36,432 nt of DNA from an uncultured Bacteroidales bacterium (GTDB taxonomy: Bacteria > Bacteroidota > Bacteroidia > Bacteroidales > FEN-979), in the NCBI GenBank assembly GCA_903925275.1, contig CAIYES010000192.1:1-36432 (forward strand), read 5' to 3'. The notes beneath the pieces are model-generated. The model was not told where the DNA came from and ran no database searches. It worked only from the letters and a program-made list of their open reading frames with translations. Position 1 is the first letter of the stretch. Each line of letters starts with the position of its first letter. Below, in pieces: positions 15,816-24,280 of the stretch. A program made the position numbers and the translations under genes.

Positions 15816-16240
15816 TATTTTGCAGATGGGTTAAGTTGTATCTCATAAGTAACTTCCATCGCTTTTTTATACATGTAAGATACGCCACAGTACTTTTCCT
15901 GTGAAAGATGTACTGCCTTTTTCAACTGCTCCAGGTCAAGATCATGACCTGAAAATTCATATACAATATGCAGTTTTTCATAGTGTTTCGGATGTTCTTC
16001 GGTAACATCGGCCGAAACCCGGATGTTGAGTCCCTCAATTTCCACCCGCATCTTCTTTAAAATTGAAACCACATCCATCCCGGTACAACCGGCAAGGGAA
16101 GCCAGCATCAATTCCTTTGGACGCGAACCTTTATCTTCTCCGCCCGAAGCCTGGTTGGCATCCATGATCACATGATGTCCGCTTACAATTGCATCGAACA
16201 GCATTTTTCCTTTCCAGGAAGTTTCAACTGAATGTTTCAT
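15815..16240 (-). CDS. OsmC family protein (peroxiredoxin-like)
   Basis: A 141-residue OsmC/Ohr-fold protein. The two redox-active cysteines are in SLAGCTGMDVVSIL (Cys52) and SQEKYCGVSYM (about Cys118). Family members reduce organic peroxides or act on reactive sulfur species with help from a dithiol donor. The thioredoxin gene immediately downstream could supply this. It is first in the OsmC-thioredoxin-DUF302-mobA operon, behind a likely promoter at 16267-16274. Confidence 0.88.
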   Translation of the reverse strand: MKHSVETSWKGKMLFDAIVSGHHVIMDANQASGGEDKGSRPKELMLASLAGCTGMDVVSILKKMRVEIEGLNIRVSADVTEEHPKHYEKLHIVYEFSGHDLDLEQLKKAVHLSQEKYCGVSYMYKKAMEVTYEIQLNPSAK

Positions 16241-16266
16241 TGTCTTTTTCTATAAAGTCAGATTTG

Positions 16267-16274
16267 TAAAGGTA
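16267..16274 (-). promoter_or_regulatory. Probable -7 element of the OsmC operon (TACCTTTA)
   Basis: On the minus strand TACCTTTA differs from TAnnTTTG by one base and lies about 27 bases before the OsmC ATG. No clear -33 element is seen. Confidence 0.4.
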
Positions 16275-16331
16275 CGGCAAATTACGATTGCCCCGGATGG
16301 AAAATTTGATCAAGGGGTTTGCTTAATGAAA

Positions 16332-16364
16332 TAAAAATTGCCCCGGATTTAAGTCCGGGGCAAT
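16332..16364 (-). terminator. Rho-independent terminator of the T9SS-protein gene
   Basis: On the minus strand ATTGCCCCGGA-CTTAAA-TCCGGGGCAAT is an 11-bp perfect stem followed by TTTTT. It begins 33 bases after the stop of the gene at 16397. A half copy of the stem, ATTGCCCCGGAT, recurs at 16287-16298. Confidence 0.9.
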
Positions 16365-16396
16365 AGATAAACAAACAGTTACCTGATTTCGATTTT

Positions 16397-18205
16397 TTAT
16401 TCGATGACCACTTTACGAACCCTGGATCCTTTTTCTGTCTGAACTTTGACAAGATAAAATCCTTTTGGATACCCCGACAGGTCGATCTGTTCATTAGAAG
16501 TGGATGATACTGACCAGGTTTGCTGAAGGATCTTTTTACCGAACATATCGGTTATGATCACGCTGCATTCTCGTGCATCAGTACCCTTTACCCGAAGTGA
16601 AAAAATGCCGGTTGATGGATTAGGGGAAATAATCAGATCAGGTTGTCCGTTTGGAGAATCACCAATAGCGGTAGGTCCTTCAATATGGATATGACGAAGG
16701 CTAACGGCAGGAACAGAGCAAGGAGCCTGAGCTGAAGCAGTGAGTGTAAGGATAATGTTCGCGGTTGTTTTATCTCCGGCACTTGGGTAATAGAAACCTG
16801 TAAGTGATGATGCAGCGCTGAAAGTACCGGTCCCGGATGTGGTCCAGAGCACCGAAGAAAAGTTTGCGGCAGTTCCATTCAGCGGTATCTGGGTTGTTAC
16901 ATAAGCGCAGGTTGTGTCGTTACCGGCAAAGGCCGTTGCAGGCTGATTAACGGTAACATATGTCGGTGCATCTGCTGAAGATGTTCCATCCGAAACGTGT
17001 GCAGTATACTGGGTGGACACGGTTGGCGAAACAACAGGATTTTGTAGTGTGGAAGTGAACCCTGGCGGATTAGACGTCCATGAATAAGTATAATTACCAC
17101 TGCCACCTGCAGGTACAACATTGAGTTGTGAATTCTGACCGACACAAATAAGAGAAGGAGTCGCTGTAGCCGTTGCCGTAAGCGGAACAGCCGTGACTGT
17201 AACAGTTACATTCCCTTGCGCCGTGCCAGTACCATCATTGACGGTGACAAAATATTGTGTGGTTACAATTGGCGCTACCACCGGATTTTGCAGGGTTGAG
17301 GTGAATCCGGGAGGAACAGATGTCCATGCATAGGTGTATGTACCTGCCCCCCCCGATGCAATTGCATTGAGTTGTGATGTCTGGCCGACAAGAATTGAGG
17401 AAGGAGTGGCTGTGGCAGTCACAGCAAGCGGAATAGCTGTAACGGTAACGGTCGCATTCCCTTGTACTGTATTTGTTCCATCATTGACGGTGGCAATATA
17501 TTGGGTGGTTACAGTTGGCGATACCACCGGATTTTGCAGGGTTGAGGTGAATCCGGGAGGAACAGATGTCCATGCATAAGTGTATGAGCCGGAACCTCCG
17601 GATGCAGCAGCATTGAGTTGGGATGTTTGTCCGACTGTAATGGATGAAGGCGTTGCTGTGACAACCACAGCAAGGGGATAGGTCGTATTTTCATTGACCA
17701 CCAGCGTTGAAAGTTTTGTGGTGTTTTTGACAACGCAAAAAGCTCCGTAAAATGTCAGGGTACCGGTACCTGCTGCCGGTGCGACCCATTGGAATGACCA
17801 GGTTTGCGGGTTCCCACTCTGGCTCGAACTATGCGTTACATATTTACCGCTGCCTACCAGTTTATTTCCTGATCCTGCAATGAGCGTTCCCAATAGTGTT
17901 CCAGATACATTCTGAGGAGACACCTCAAAGCCATGATTTCCTGAACCGGTAACCGATACTGTCATGGTGTAATTTGTTCCCGGGGTATATCCCGCTGCTG
18001 GAATTGTTGAAGTAATCCAACCCGAAACAGTCGTTGCAGTACCATTATGACAACCTGATTTTGTACAAGTCTGGCCATCTCCGGGAGAACCGGTATAGCC
18101 TGCCGGAGCGCCGCCCGGGTACGCATAAACGCCGCTGGTAAAAGCGACTGACAGAAATAATGTAACTGTCATCAAAATGAAAAGGCGTAATGTTTCTTTT
18201 TTCAT
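16397..18205 (-). CDS. Secreted multidomain protein: choice-of-anchor V/reeler-like domain, three repeats, T9SS sorting domain
   Basis: A 602-residue secreted protein. A signal peptide (LFILMTVTLFLSVAF) ends near residue 28. Residues 30-170 match the choice-of-anchor V type, with TCTKSGCHNG at 46-55, a CX4CH in the place where relatives often carry a CXXCH heme motif. Residues 177-422 are three tandem 82-residue units of PKD/Ig-like type (SGGSGSYTYAWTSVPPGFTS). A spacer domain follows, and the C-terminal 80 residues (NPSTGIFSLRV ... GFYLVKVQTEKG) are a type A sorting signal for the type IX secretion system, so the protein is exported to the cell surface or beyond. It ends in a strong terminator and appears monocistronic. 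Confidence 0.85.
   Translation of the reverse strand: MKKETLRLFILMTVTLFLSVAFTSGVYAYPGGAPAGYTGSPGDGQTCTKSGCHNGTATTVSGWITSTIPAAGYTPGTNYTMTVSVTGSGNHGFEVSPQNVSGTLLGTLIAGSGNKLVGSGKYVTHSSSQSGNPQTWSFQWVAPAAGTGTLTFYGAFCVVKNTTKLSTLVVNENTTYPLAVVVTATPSSITVGQTSQLNAAASGGSGSYTYAWTSVPPGFTSTLQNPVVSPTVTTQYIATVNDGTNTVQGNATVTVTAIPLAVTATATPSSILVGQTSQLNAIASGGAGTYTYAWTSVPPGFTSTLQNPVVAPIVTTQYFVTVNDGTGTAQGNVTVTVTAVPLTATATATPSLICVGQNSQLNVVPAGGSGNYTYSWTSNPPGFTSTLQNPVVSPTVSTQYTAHVSDGTSSADAPTYVTVNQPATAFAGNDTTCAYVTTQIPLNGTAANFSSVLWTTSGTGTFSAASSLTGFYYPSAGDKTTANIILTLTASAQAPCSVPAVSLRHIHIEGPTAIGDSPNGQPDLIISPNPSTGIFSLRVKGTDARECSVIITDMFGKKILQQTWSVSSTSNEQIDLSGYPKGFYLVKVQTEKGSRVRKVVIE
16940..17677 (-). repeat. Three tandem 246-bp coding repeats
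   Basis: Each unit encodes 82 residues and starts with PLA/PLT. Units 1 and 2 are nearly identical over long stretches, for example the segments near 17294 and 17540, which are exactly 246 bases apart. Unit 3 is more diverged. The similarity points to recent duplication or gene conversion. Confidence 0.9.
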
Positions 18206-18660
18206 ATTTATCAGTTTAGGTTAACATCATAATGGATTGAACTACAATTGAAGATAGCAAAAATATGTAAAAAATCGCATTCGACTATTGTTAATAGATT
18301 AACAATCATTGAAATACATAATACAGATACTGCATATTGCATATCAGTGGCGCGTTTTGTTTGGGTGTTTGGAATGCTTCTAAATTTGCTTGCCGTGGCA
18401 TTTGGGTCAATTCCCCGTTGCTTGCAGCGGATTATTAATTAGAATTCAATTGATACCTCGCTGCTTTGCTGCGAGGAGATTCATTTATTCTTATTACCGA
18501 AAATTGGTGAAGGGAACTTATTCCGCAGTCGATTGAAAAAAGTCGCTGACCAAAAAGTCTTTGTAAAAAATCATCCGGAAAACTTAGGCAAGAGATTAAC
18601 ATTACGGGGAAAGGTTGTTAAATAATACGTATTTTTGTACACTACCAACCCTTTCCTGCA
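18206..18660. other. 455-base intergenic region with a hairpin and a -7 element
   Basis: I find no convincing gene here. It holds a hairpin at 18456-18476 (CCTCGC ... GCGAGG, followed by AGATTCATTTATT) of a type common in intergenic DNA of this phylum. A TATTTTTG element at 18630-18637, 23 bases before the HD-domain gene, fits the TAnnTTTG -7 consensus. A 64-codon frame at 18248 has no features of a real protein. Confidence 0.5.
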
Positions 18661-19203
18661 ATGGACGATTTATCAACCTTACGAAATATGGTGCTTGCAC
18701 CTTATATATTAAAAGCCACCGCCCTGATCGGGATCAAGCGAAAAGTTGGCGGAAATCAGTTCAGGCATGTTTTTGCTACCCTTGGAATTCTTTTGGATTA
18801 CAAGCTTTTCCGCGATGCGGTGCTGCTAAAGGCCTCTCTGCTTCATGACTTTCTCGAAGACCTGCCGGCGGCCCAGGTGGATGAGATCCGTTGGATCGAC
18901 CAGGATGGCCATAAGGTTGTGGATCTGGTTCTGGAGGTGACCAAACTGAACAATGAAACCAAACCACAATACATGCAGCGTGTACTGGAGAAAGGCTCGA
19001 CAAATGCAAAGATCCTTAAATGTGCCGACCGGATAAGCAATCTCACCGATTTGCACCTTGATACCCATACGAGCGGGAAAATCACTGAATACCTTGATCA
19101 GACCGAAAAATACGTTCTTCCAATGGCCAGAGAGGTTAATTTAAACATGGTCATTGAGATTAAGGATCTTATTGCAAAAAGAAGGGCGCTGTGTAACCAA
19201 TGA
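18661..19203 (+). CDS. HD-domain phosphohydrolase, small RelA/SpoT hydrolase-like
   Basis: A 180-residue HD-superfamily protein. The motif order RHVFAT, LLHDFLED and LKCADRISNLTDL matches the hydrolase domain of Rsh/SpoT enzymes and of stand-alone small alarmone hydrolases, which cleave (p)ppGpp using Mn. There is no synthetase, TGS or ACT domain. The N-terminal ATG at 18661 gives a normal domain length. The MFS gene downstream begins 49 bases after its stop. The exact substrate is inferred. Confidence 0.75.
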   Translation: MDDLSTLRNMVLAPYILKATALIGIKRKVGGNQFRHVFATLGILLDYKLFRDAVLLKASLLHDFLEDLPAAQVDEIRWIDQDGHKVVDLVLEVTKLNNETKPQYMQRVLEKGSTNAKILKCADRISNLTDLHLDTHTSGKITEYLDQTEKYVLPMAREVNLNMVIEIKDLIAKRRALCNQ

Positions 19204-19252
19204 TCTTTGGAAGCGTGAAAAAATCCATCGGGTGACGACAAACTTCACAAAA

Positions 19253-20500
19253 ATGGGGAATTCCAACAAATGGTCATGGAATCAGATCAAGCCGGCTTTC
19301 AATTTCACGGTTTTGGTTGCTTCTCTTGGTTATTTCGTTGACATGTACGATCTGGTGTTGTACGGCATTGTGCGGATTCCGAGTTTGAAAGATCTCGGGA
19401 TTACCGGCGAAGATTTGGTTACCAAAGGGATGTTCCTTCTGAATATGCAGATGACCGGCATGTTGCTTGGCGGCATAATATGGGGAATCCTTGGAGATAA
19501 AAAGGGGAGACTTTCTGTTCTTTTCGGATCGATTGCCCTGTATTCGGTGGCAAATATTGCAAATGCATTCGTTACGACTGTCCCGGCTTATGCCTTTGCA
19601 AGGTTTTTTGCCGGCGTTGGGCTGGCAGGTGAGTTGGGAGCGGCCATAACACTTGTTAGTGAAATCATGAAAAAGGAATCCCGTGGATATGGTACTACCA
19701 TTGTTGCATCGGTGGGCATATTGGGATCAGTGACTGCCGGTCTTGTCGGGGATTATTTTACCTGGAAATGGGCTTATATTTTTGGAGGCCTCCTGGGTTT
19801 GGTTCTCATTTTACTGAGGGCGAAAATGCTGGAATCGGCGATGTTTACCTCTCTGAAATCAGACAAGGCTATAAAAAAAGGCAATTTTCTAAGCCTGTTT
19901 AGCAATCGAACCCGTTTTCTTAAATACCTGCGCTGTATCCTTATCGGGCTTCCGATGTGGTTCGTGGTCGGGATCCTCATCATCCTCTCCCCTGAATTTG
20001 CCGTCAAAATAGGCGTAAACGGGAGTGTAGCCGCGGGAAAATCGATCATGTACTGTTATACAGGGCTGGTGATCGGCGACCTCATCAGCGGATTTTCCAG
20101 CCAGGTTTTTCGGTCAAGAAAACGAATCGTACTGGTCTTCCTCTTCCTTGCTTCAGCCTTTGTCATCGTTTACCTGAATGCAAACAATATCTCTGTGAAC
20201 CTTTTTTATGCGCTTTGTTTTGTTTTAGGGATCAGTATTGGATACTGGGCGGTTTTTGTAACCATCGCCTCGGAGCAATTCGGCACCAATCTGAGGGCTA
20301 CCGTTACAACCACTGTGCCTAATTTTGTCAGGGGTGGCGTAGTACTCATCACCCTTTCATTTGAAGCGTTAAAGGGATCTTTCGGGCTTAAAGGGGCCGC
20401 CGGAATTGTGGGATTCATCACCATTGTTTTGGCAGTCATATCCTTGTACTTTATGGAAGAGACCTACAACAAGGAACTTGACTATCTTGAAGAAAATTAG
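19253..20500 (+). CDS. MFS transporter
   Basis: A 415-residue major facilitator protein with about 12 hydrophobic helices. ATG 19253 is chosen over an upstream in-frame ATG at 19154 because it gives the standard N-terminus, while the longer form overlaps the HD gene. The loop 2-3 signature GILGDKKGRLSVLFGS is present. The first helix segment SLGYFVDMYDLVLYGIVR is like metabolite/H+ symporters of the sugar and organic acid groups. The substrate is unknown. The gene converges on SRAP with 46 bases between. Confidence 0.85.
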   Translation: MGNSNKWSWNQIKPAFNFTVLVASLGYFVDMYDLVLYGIVRIPSLKDLGITGEDLVTKGMFLLNMQMTGMLLGGIIWGILGDKKGRLSVLFGSIALYSVANIANAFVTTVPAYAFARFFAGVGLAGELGAAITLVSEIMKKESRGYGTTIVASVGILGSVTAGLVGDYFTWKWAYIFGGLLGLVLILLRAKMLESAMFTSLKSDKAIKKGNFLSLFSNRTRFLKYLRCILIGLPMWFVVGILIILSPEFAVKIGVNGSVAAGKSIMYCYTGLVIGDLISGFSSQVFRSRKRIVLVFLFLASAFVIVYLNANNISVNLFYALCFVLGISIGYWAVFVTIASEQFGTNLRATVTTTVPNFVRGGVVLITLSFEALKGSFGLKGAAGIVGFITIVLAVISLYFMEETYNKELDYLEEN

Positions 20501-20546
20501 CACGTTAACATCTGAAGATCCATGGGATTCCATGTCTTGACAGGGA

Positions 20547-21209
20547 TCATAGCAGCTCTGCTGGCTCAAGGATGTGTGGAGCGTCGTTACGGGCGGAGTT
20601 TACCAATTTTGATATCGGGTATGCCTTCATCATCCCGGCAGGGAAAGGTACCAGCAGTTCAACCAATGATGGGTCCGGTTGTGGTGACATCCAACGCTGT
20701 TCCTGCTCTCTGGGAAGTATTACAGGCATTCGGTCATGTATTTGTTCCATCAATTCATTTGGAGAGGTTGTGATGATGGTGAATGAATGGATGATCTCGC
20801 CGTCACTGGTTACCCATTTGTCCCAAAGACCTGCAAAACAAAAAGGATCCCCGCTTTTCAACATGATATGGTAAGGGGTCTTGTCGGCATTGCGTTTCCA
20901 TTCGAAAAAGCCGGTGGCGGGTATTAGACACCTCCTGTTGCGAAATGCATTTTTAAACGAAGGTTTCTCCACCAGGGTCTCTGCTCTCGCATTTATTAGT
21001 TTGTTCCCGATCGATGCATCTTTGGCCCACCACGGAATCAGTCCCCAGCGGAAAAACCGCAATTCGTCAGGTGCCTCATTGGCAATCACCGCCAGATTTT
21101 GCGTTGGGGCACAGTTGTAACGGGCCTTGTAGATGGCAGTGCGCACACGCAACCCAAACCGTTCAAGGATCAGCGCATCTTCAATAGCAAAAGAATAGCG
21201 TCCGCACAT
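20547..21209 (-). CDS. SRAP-domain protein (YedK/HMCES-like abasic-site sensor)
   Basis: A 220-residue SOS-response-associated peptidase family protein. The catalytic Cys2 after initiator Met (MCGRYSF) forms a covalent link to abasic sites in single-stranded DNA. Further conserved parts are NARAETLVEKPSF, FFEWKR and the HSFTIITT His segment. Family members shield abasic sites from cleavage. The gene is 3 bases from rsmI and probably the last of the kinase-regulator-rsmI-SRAP series. Confidence 0.92.
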   Translation of the reverse strand: MCGRYSFAIEDALILERFGLRVRTAIYKARYNCAPTQNLAVIANEAPDELRFFRWGLIPWWAKDASIGNKLINARAETLVEKPSFKNAFRNRRCLIPATGFFEWKRNADKTPYHIMLKSGDPFCFAGLWDKWVTSDGEIIHSFTIITTSPNELMEQIHDRMPVILPREQEQRWMSPQPDPSLVELLVPFPAGMMKAYPISKLVNSARNDAPHILEPAELL

Positions 21210-21212
21210 GGT

Positions 21213-21893
21213 TCAATCCTTTCCTGCAACCACAATCACAATTTCACCTTTTACCGGTTTGGTGTTAAAATGGGCAATGAGTTCTTTAAGTGTGCCGCGT
21301 ACATTTTCTTCGAAAATTTTTGTTAGTTCACGCGAAACGCTTGCCCGGCGTTCTTCTCCAAAGTATTCGGCAAATTGCGTCAGTGTCTTTACCAACCTGT
21401 GTGGTGATTCGTAAAATACCAGAGTTCTTTCCTCGTTTGCCAATGCGGTAAGTCGGGTATGACGTCCCTTTTTATGCGGCAGGAATCCTTCAAAGATAAA
21501 ATGGTCGGAAGGAATTCCCGAATTTACAAGAGCGGGAATAAAGGCGGTTGGCCCTGGCAGGCACTCCACCACCAGGCCTTCCTGGATGCATGCACGCACC
21601 AGCATATACCCGGGGTCTGAAATAGCCGGGGTTCCGGCATCGCTCACCAGGGCACATACTGCCCCGGCTTTGAGGCGTTCAACAATATTTTCAATGGTTT
21701 TATGCTCGTTGAAAAGATGATGAGATATCAGTTTTTTTTCAATGCCATAATGGTTGAGAAGGTTTTTAGAAGTACGGGTGTCTTCGGCAAGAATAAAATC
21801 GACCTCCTTTAGAATCCGTATGGCTCGGAATGTGATGTCTTCGAGGTTCCCAATGGGCGTAGGTACTATGAACAATTGGGTTGGCGTATTCAT
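21213..21893 (-). CDS. rsmI: 16S rRNA (cytidine1402-2'-O)-methyltransferase
   Basis: A 226-residue SAM-dependent tetrapyrrole-methylase-fold enzyme. The motifs VPTPIGNLEDITFRAIRIL, AEDTRTSKNLLNHYGI, LVSDAGTPAISDPGY and VECLPGPTAFIPAL identify RsmI, which 2'-O-methylates C1402 of 16S rRNA to tune decoding. The C-terminal extension of longer homologues is absent. It lies 16 bases after the response regulator gene. Confidence 0.94.
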   Translation of the reverse strand: MNTPTQLFIVPTPIGNLEDITFRAIRILKEVDFILAEDTRTSKNLLNHYGIEKKLISHHLFNEHKTIENIVERLKAGAVCALVSDAGTPAISDPGYMLVRACIQEGLVVECLPGPTAFIPALVNSGIPSDHFIFEGFLPHKKGRHTRLTALANEERTLVFYESPHRLVKTLTQFAEYFGEERRASVSRELTKIFEENVRGTLKELIAHFNTKPVKGEIVIVVAGKD

Positions 21894-21909
21894 GTATTCA
21901 AAGCGGGTT

Positions 21910-22611
21910 TTATGTGTTCATCACAAGTTTAAAACCCACGCCATGCACATTGAGCAGTTCCACCCTTGGGTCGCCTTTCAGGTATTTCCGTAATTTCACA
22001 ATGTACACATCCATGCTGCGGGCGTTGAAGTAACTGTCGTCATTCCATATTTCGTTCAGAGCGGTTGGGCGGTCGAGCACTTCATTGGCATGGGTGCAGA
22101 GCAACCTGAGCAACCCGGCCTCTTTCGAGGTCAGCTTTTGCTCTTTGCTTTTACTGATCAATGTTTGTCGGTTAAAATCAAAGGTGAAAATTCCGATGGT
22201 GTAAATATTTTCCGCACCGGCCGACTTGATTGTTTCGTCGGTGCGCCTGAGGATGGCATGCATCCGAAGCAGCAACTCTTCCATGCTGAAAGGTTTTGTG
22301 ATGTAATCATCGGCGCCGATTTCAAAACCTTTTAATTTATCCTCCTGAAGGGTTTTTGCAGTGAGAAACAGGATGGGAATCTTTTTATTTACAGCCCTGA
22401 TCTCGGTGGCAACGGCAAACCCATCCTTTACCGGCATCATGATATCGAGGATGCAGAAATCAAACTCTTTCCGTGCAAAGGCATCGGTTGCCTCCTGGCC
22501 GTTGACACACAGCGTGGTGGAATAGCCTTTGGCATCCAGGTAATTCTTCAGGATATTTCCCAGGTTGCGGTCATCCTCAGCCAGCAGTAATCGGGTTTGT
22601 TGTTTATCCAT
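21910..22611 (-). CDS. OmpR-type response regulator (RprY-like)
   Basis: A 233-residue regulator. The receiver domain has acidic residues AEDD near 11-14, phosphoacceptor Asp56 in FCILDIMMP and the Lys in FLTAK. A winged-helix DNA-binding domain follows from about residue 135 (LTSKEAGLLRLLCTHANEVL, SMDVYIVKLRKYL). It pairs with the histidine kinase encoded 34 bases upstream. Its closest well-known Bacteroides relative is RprY. The target genes cannot be told from the window. Confidence 0.9.
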   Translation of the reverse strand: MDKQQTRLLLAEDDRNLGNILKNYLDAKGYSTTLCVNGQEATDAFARKEFDFCILDIMMPVKDGFAVATEIRAVNKKIPILFLTAKTLQEDKLKGFEIGADDYITKPFSMEELLLRMHAILRRTDETIKSAGAENIYTIGIFTFDFNRQTLISKSKEQKLTSKEAGLLRLLCTHANEVLDRPTALNEIWNDDSYFNARSMDVYIVKLRKYLKGDPRVELLNVHGVGFKLVMNT

Positions 22612-22645
22612 CAGTTTTTCATATAATAACGGGAAAGATACAAAT

Positions 22646-23932
22646 TTATTCTTTTATTATAAATGGCAGGAAGACCCTGAACTTTGTCCCTTTGTTCACT
22701 TCGCTTTCGAGACTGATCTTCCCGTGATGCTCATCAACAATGGCTTTGACATAACTGAGTCCCAGCCCGAATCCACGCACTTCATGGATATTGCCTGTTG
22801 GCACGCGGTAAAGTTTATCGAATATCTTTTTTTGATCATTCTTGCCAATGCCAATACCATTATCTTCAATGATGATCACGATGCCATTGTTCGCATTCTC
22901 AGTATTGATACGGATCAACGGCTTTTTCGGCGAATATTTATTTGCATTGTCAAGCAGATTGTATACCAGATTGGTAACATGAACCCTGTCGCCCTCAATC
23001 CGCGATTTGGTCGCACCAAATTTTTTAACGATCTCACCATCTTTTATCTCTACCTGAATTCGCAGGTTCTTGATAACATCGGTTATGATCTCATGAATAT
23101 CAATCTTTTCTCTGTTCATCTTCAGTTGTCCCTTGTCGATCACAGCCGTTTGCAATATCTTTTCTGCCATTACTGCCAACCGCTTGTTCTCTTCCTGGAT
23201 CATCGAGAGGTAATTGCTGAGGATTTCACCCGATCCGCGAAGTTCCTTATCGCTTAACGCTTCGCAGGCTAAAGAAATCGTGGAGATCGGGGTCTTAAAT
23301 TCGTGGGTCATGTTGTTGATAAAGTCGTTCTTCATTTCCGAAAGGCGTTTCTGGCGGAAAATGGTTGTGATGGTGTACGTAAATGAATAAACAATTACGA
23401 TGATCAGGATGATCGATATCAGCAACATCCCCCAGAGTTCGGTAAGCAGGAACTGCTTTTCCCTGGGAAAAAAGATGAGCAGATATTCGGGACTGGTATA
23501 AATATCAGACTGGAAAAGGATAAAGGCATTTCCTTTTTCAATCAGCTCCTTGCGGAAATTGGATGACCGCTCCATCATGAATTCCTGAAGCTCAGGTTTG
23601 TAGATGCAGAATTCAAAACGGGTATCAACACCGCGCATGTTCAGTTGAAGATTAATCAGTGAATCCAGCGATTCCTTGGTGATAAAAGTATCATAAGGCA
23701 AGTGACGGTCGATGTTGAGTATACTCTGGTATTGGTTGAAGGCCAGCGCTTTGTTCTTCTCCATCCGTTCAACCTTCTGCACAACTTTCACCATCGATTC
23801 GTTAACGCTGCGCCTGAAATTAGCTTCCTTGATGGCCGAAGCACTTTGGATCCAATATATCTGAATGCCCATCAAGCCGATGAGCGCGATGGTCATGGCA
23901 ATGATTGTAAAAATGATAATGCGTCGGTTCAT
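22646..23932 (-). CDS. Sensor histidine kinase (RprX-like)
   Basis: A 428-residue membrane kinase. Helices at about 5-28 and 165-190 flank a periplasmic sensor region of about 135 residues. His210 in NMTHEFKTPISTISL is the phosphorylation site. The HATPase domain shows NLLDNANKYSP (N box), IEDNGIGIG (G1) and FGLGLSYVKAI (G2). It is the first gene of the minus-strand series kinase, response regulator, rsmI, SRAP. The signal is unknown. Confidence 0.92.
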   Translation of the reverse strand: MNRRIIIFTIIAMTIALIGLMGIQIYWIQSASAIKEANFRRSVNESMVKVVQKVERMEKNKALAFNQYQSILNIDRHLPYDTFITKESLDSLINLQLNMRGVDTRFEFCIYKPELQEFMMERSSNFRKELIEKGNAFILFQSDIYTSPEYLLIFFPREKQFLLTELWGMLLISIILIIVIVYSFTYTITTIFRQKRLSEMKNDFINNMTHEFKTPISTISLACEALSDKELRGSGEILSNYLSMIQEENKRLAVMAEKILQTAVIDKGQLKMNREKIDIHEIITDVIKNLRIQVEIKDGEIVKKFGATKSRIEGDRVHVTNLVYNLLDNANKYSPKKPLIRINTENANNGIVIIIEDNGIGIGKNDQKKIFDKLYRVPTGNIHEVRGFGLGLSYVKAIVDEHHGKISLESEVNKGTKFRVFLPFIIKE

Positions 23933-24022
23933 TGTTGCAAAGGTATTTAATTGATGCGGATTGTTTTAACAATTTTTAACGTAAATTAATATTCCTTAAC
24001 AGTTTCCGCCATCGGATTGCAC

Positions 24023-24160
24023 TACATTTGCAATGAAAGTTCATTGAAAAAGATATTGGGGGTTTTTGTTATCAGCAGACAATAGCCGTCATCATCCCAA
24101 ATCAGACATTGTTTATTGATTTTAAAGTGTGTTCCAGGCAAGTGGGCACACTTTTTTTTT
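24023..24160 (+). ncRNA. Candidate small RNA or pgi leader attenuator
   Basis: TACATTTG at 24023-24030 matches the TAnnTTTG -7 consensus exactly. About 90 bases on, AAAGTGTG (24124-24131) and CACACTTT (24147-24154) form an 8-bp stem followed by a T run to 24160. The transcript of about 125 bases would contain no reasonable reading frame and would end before the pgi promoter-like element at 24181. It could be an independent small RNA or a premature terminator in a long pgi leader. No known RNA family is recognised. Confidence 0.4.
24124..24160 (+). terminator. Intrinsic terminator upstream of pgi
   Basis: Eight perfect base pairs (AAAGTGTG/CACACTTT), a 15-base loop and at least eight T. No plus-strand gene ends upstream, which is why an untranslated transcript is proposed. 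Confidence 0.7.
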
Positions 24161-24280
24161 AGGTGTTATATTCTTCTTTGTATCTTCGTTTCCGAAAAAC
24201 AATTTTAATATTACCCAACAATTTCACCCCATATCCTTCAGGAGATGGGATGGGGTTTGGGGTTAATTAAATACAAACTC

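Larger units (their letters stand above)
23933..24280. other. Intergenic region between histidine kinase and pgi
   Basis: This 348-base divergent spacer holds a promoter -7 element at 24023-24030, an RNA-like stretch, a terminator at 24124-24160, a second -7-like element TATCTTCG at 24181-24188 for pgi, and a C-rich/G-rich imperfect palindrome near 24226-24256. No protein-coding frame is convincing. Confidence 0.6.

Noticed and set aside
16300..16318. TTGATCAA as a possible FNR box upstream of the OsmC gene
   Set aside because: An FNR site is TTGAT-N4-ATCAA; here the halves overlap without the spacer, so it does not fit.
18248..18442. 64-codon plus-strand frame in the spacer before the HD gene
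   Set aside because: Composition is not protein-like, and no start context or homologue is recognised.
19154..19252. N-terminal extension of the MFS transporter
   Set aside because: It overlaps the end of the HD gene and is not like MFS N-termini; ATG 19253 gives the expected start.
22565..23257. 230-codon frame antisense to the histidine kinase
   Set aside because: It is a shadow of the kinase frame; the kinase has all its catalytic motifs.
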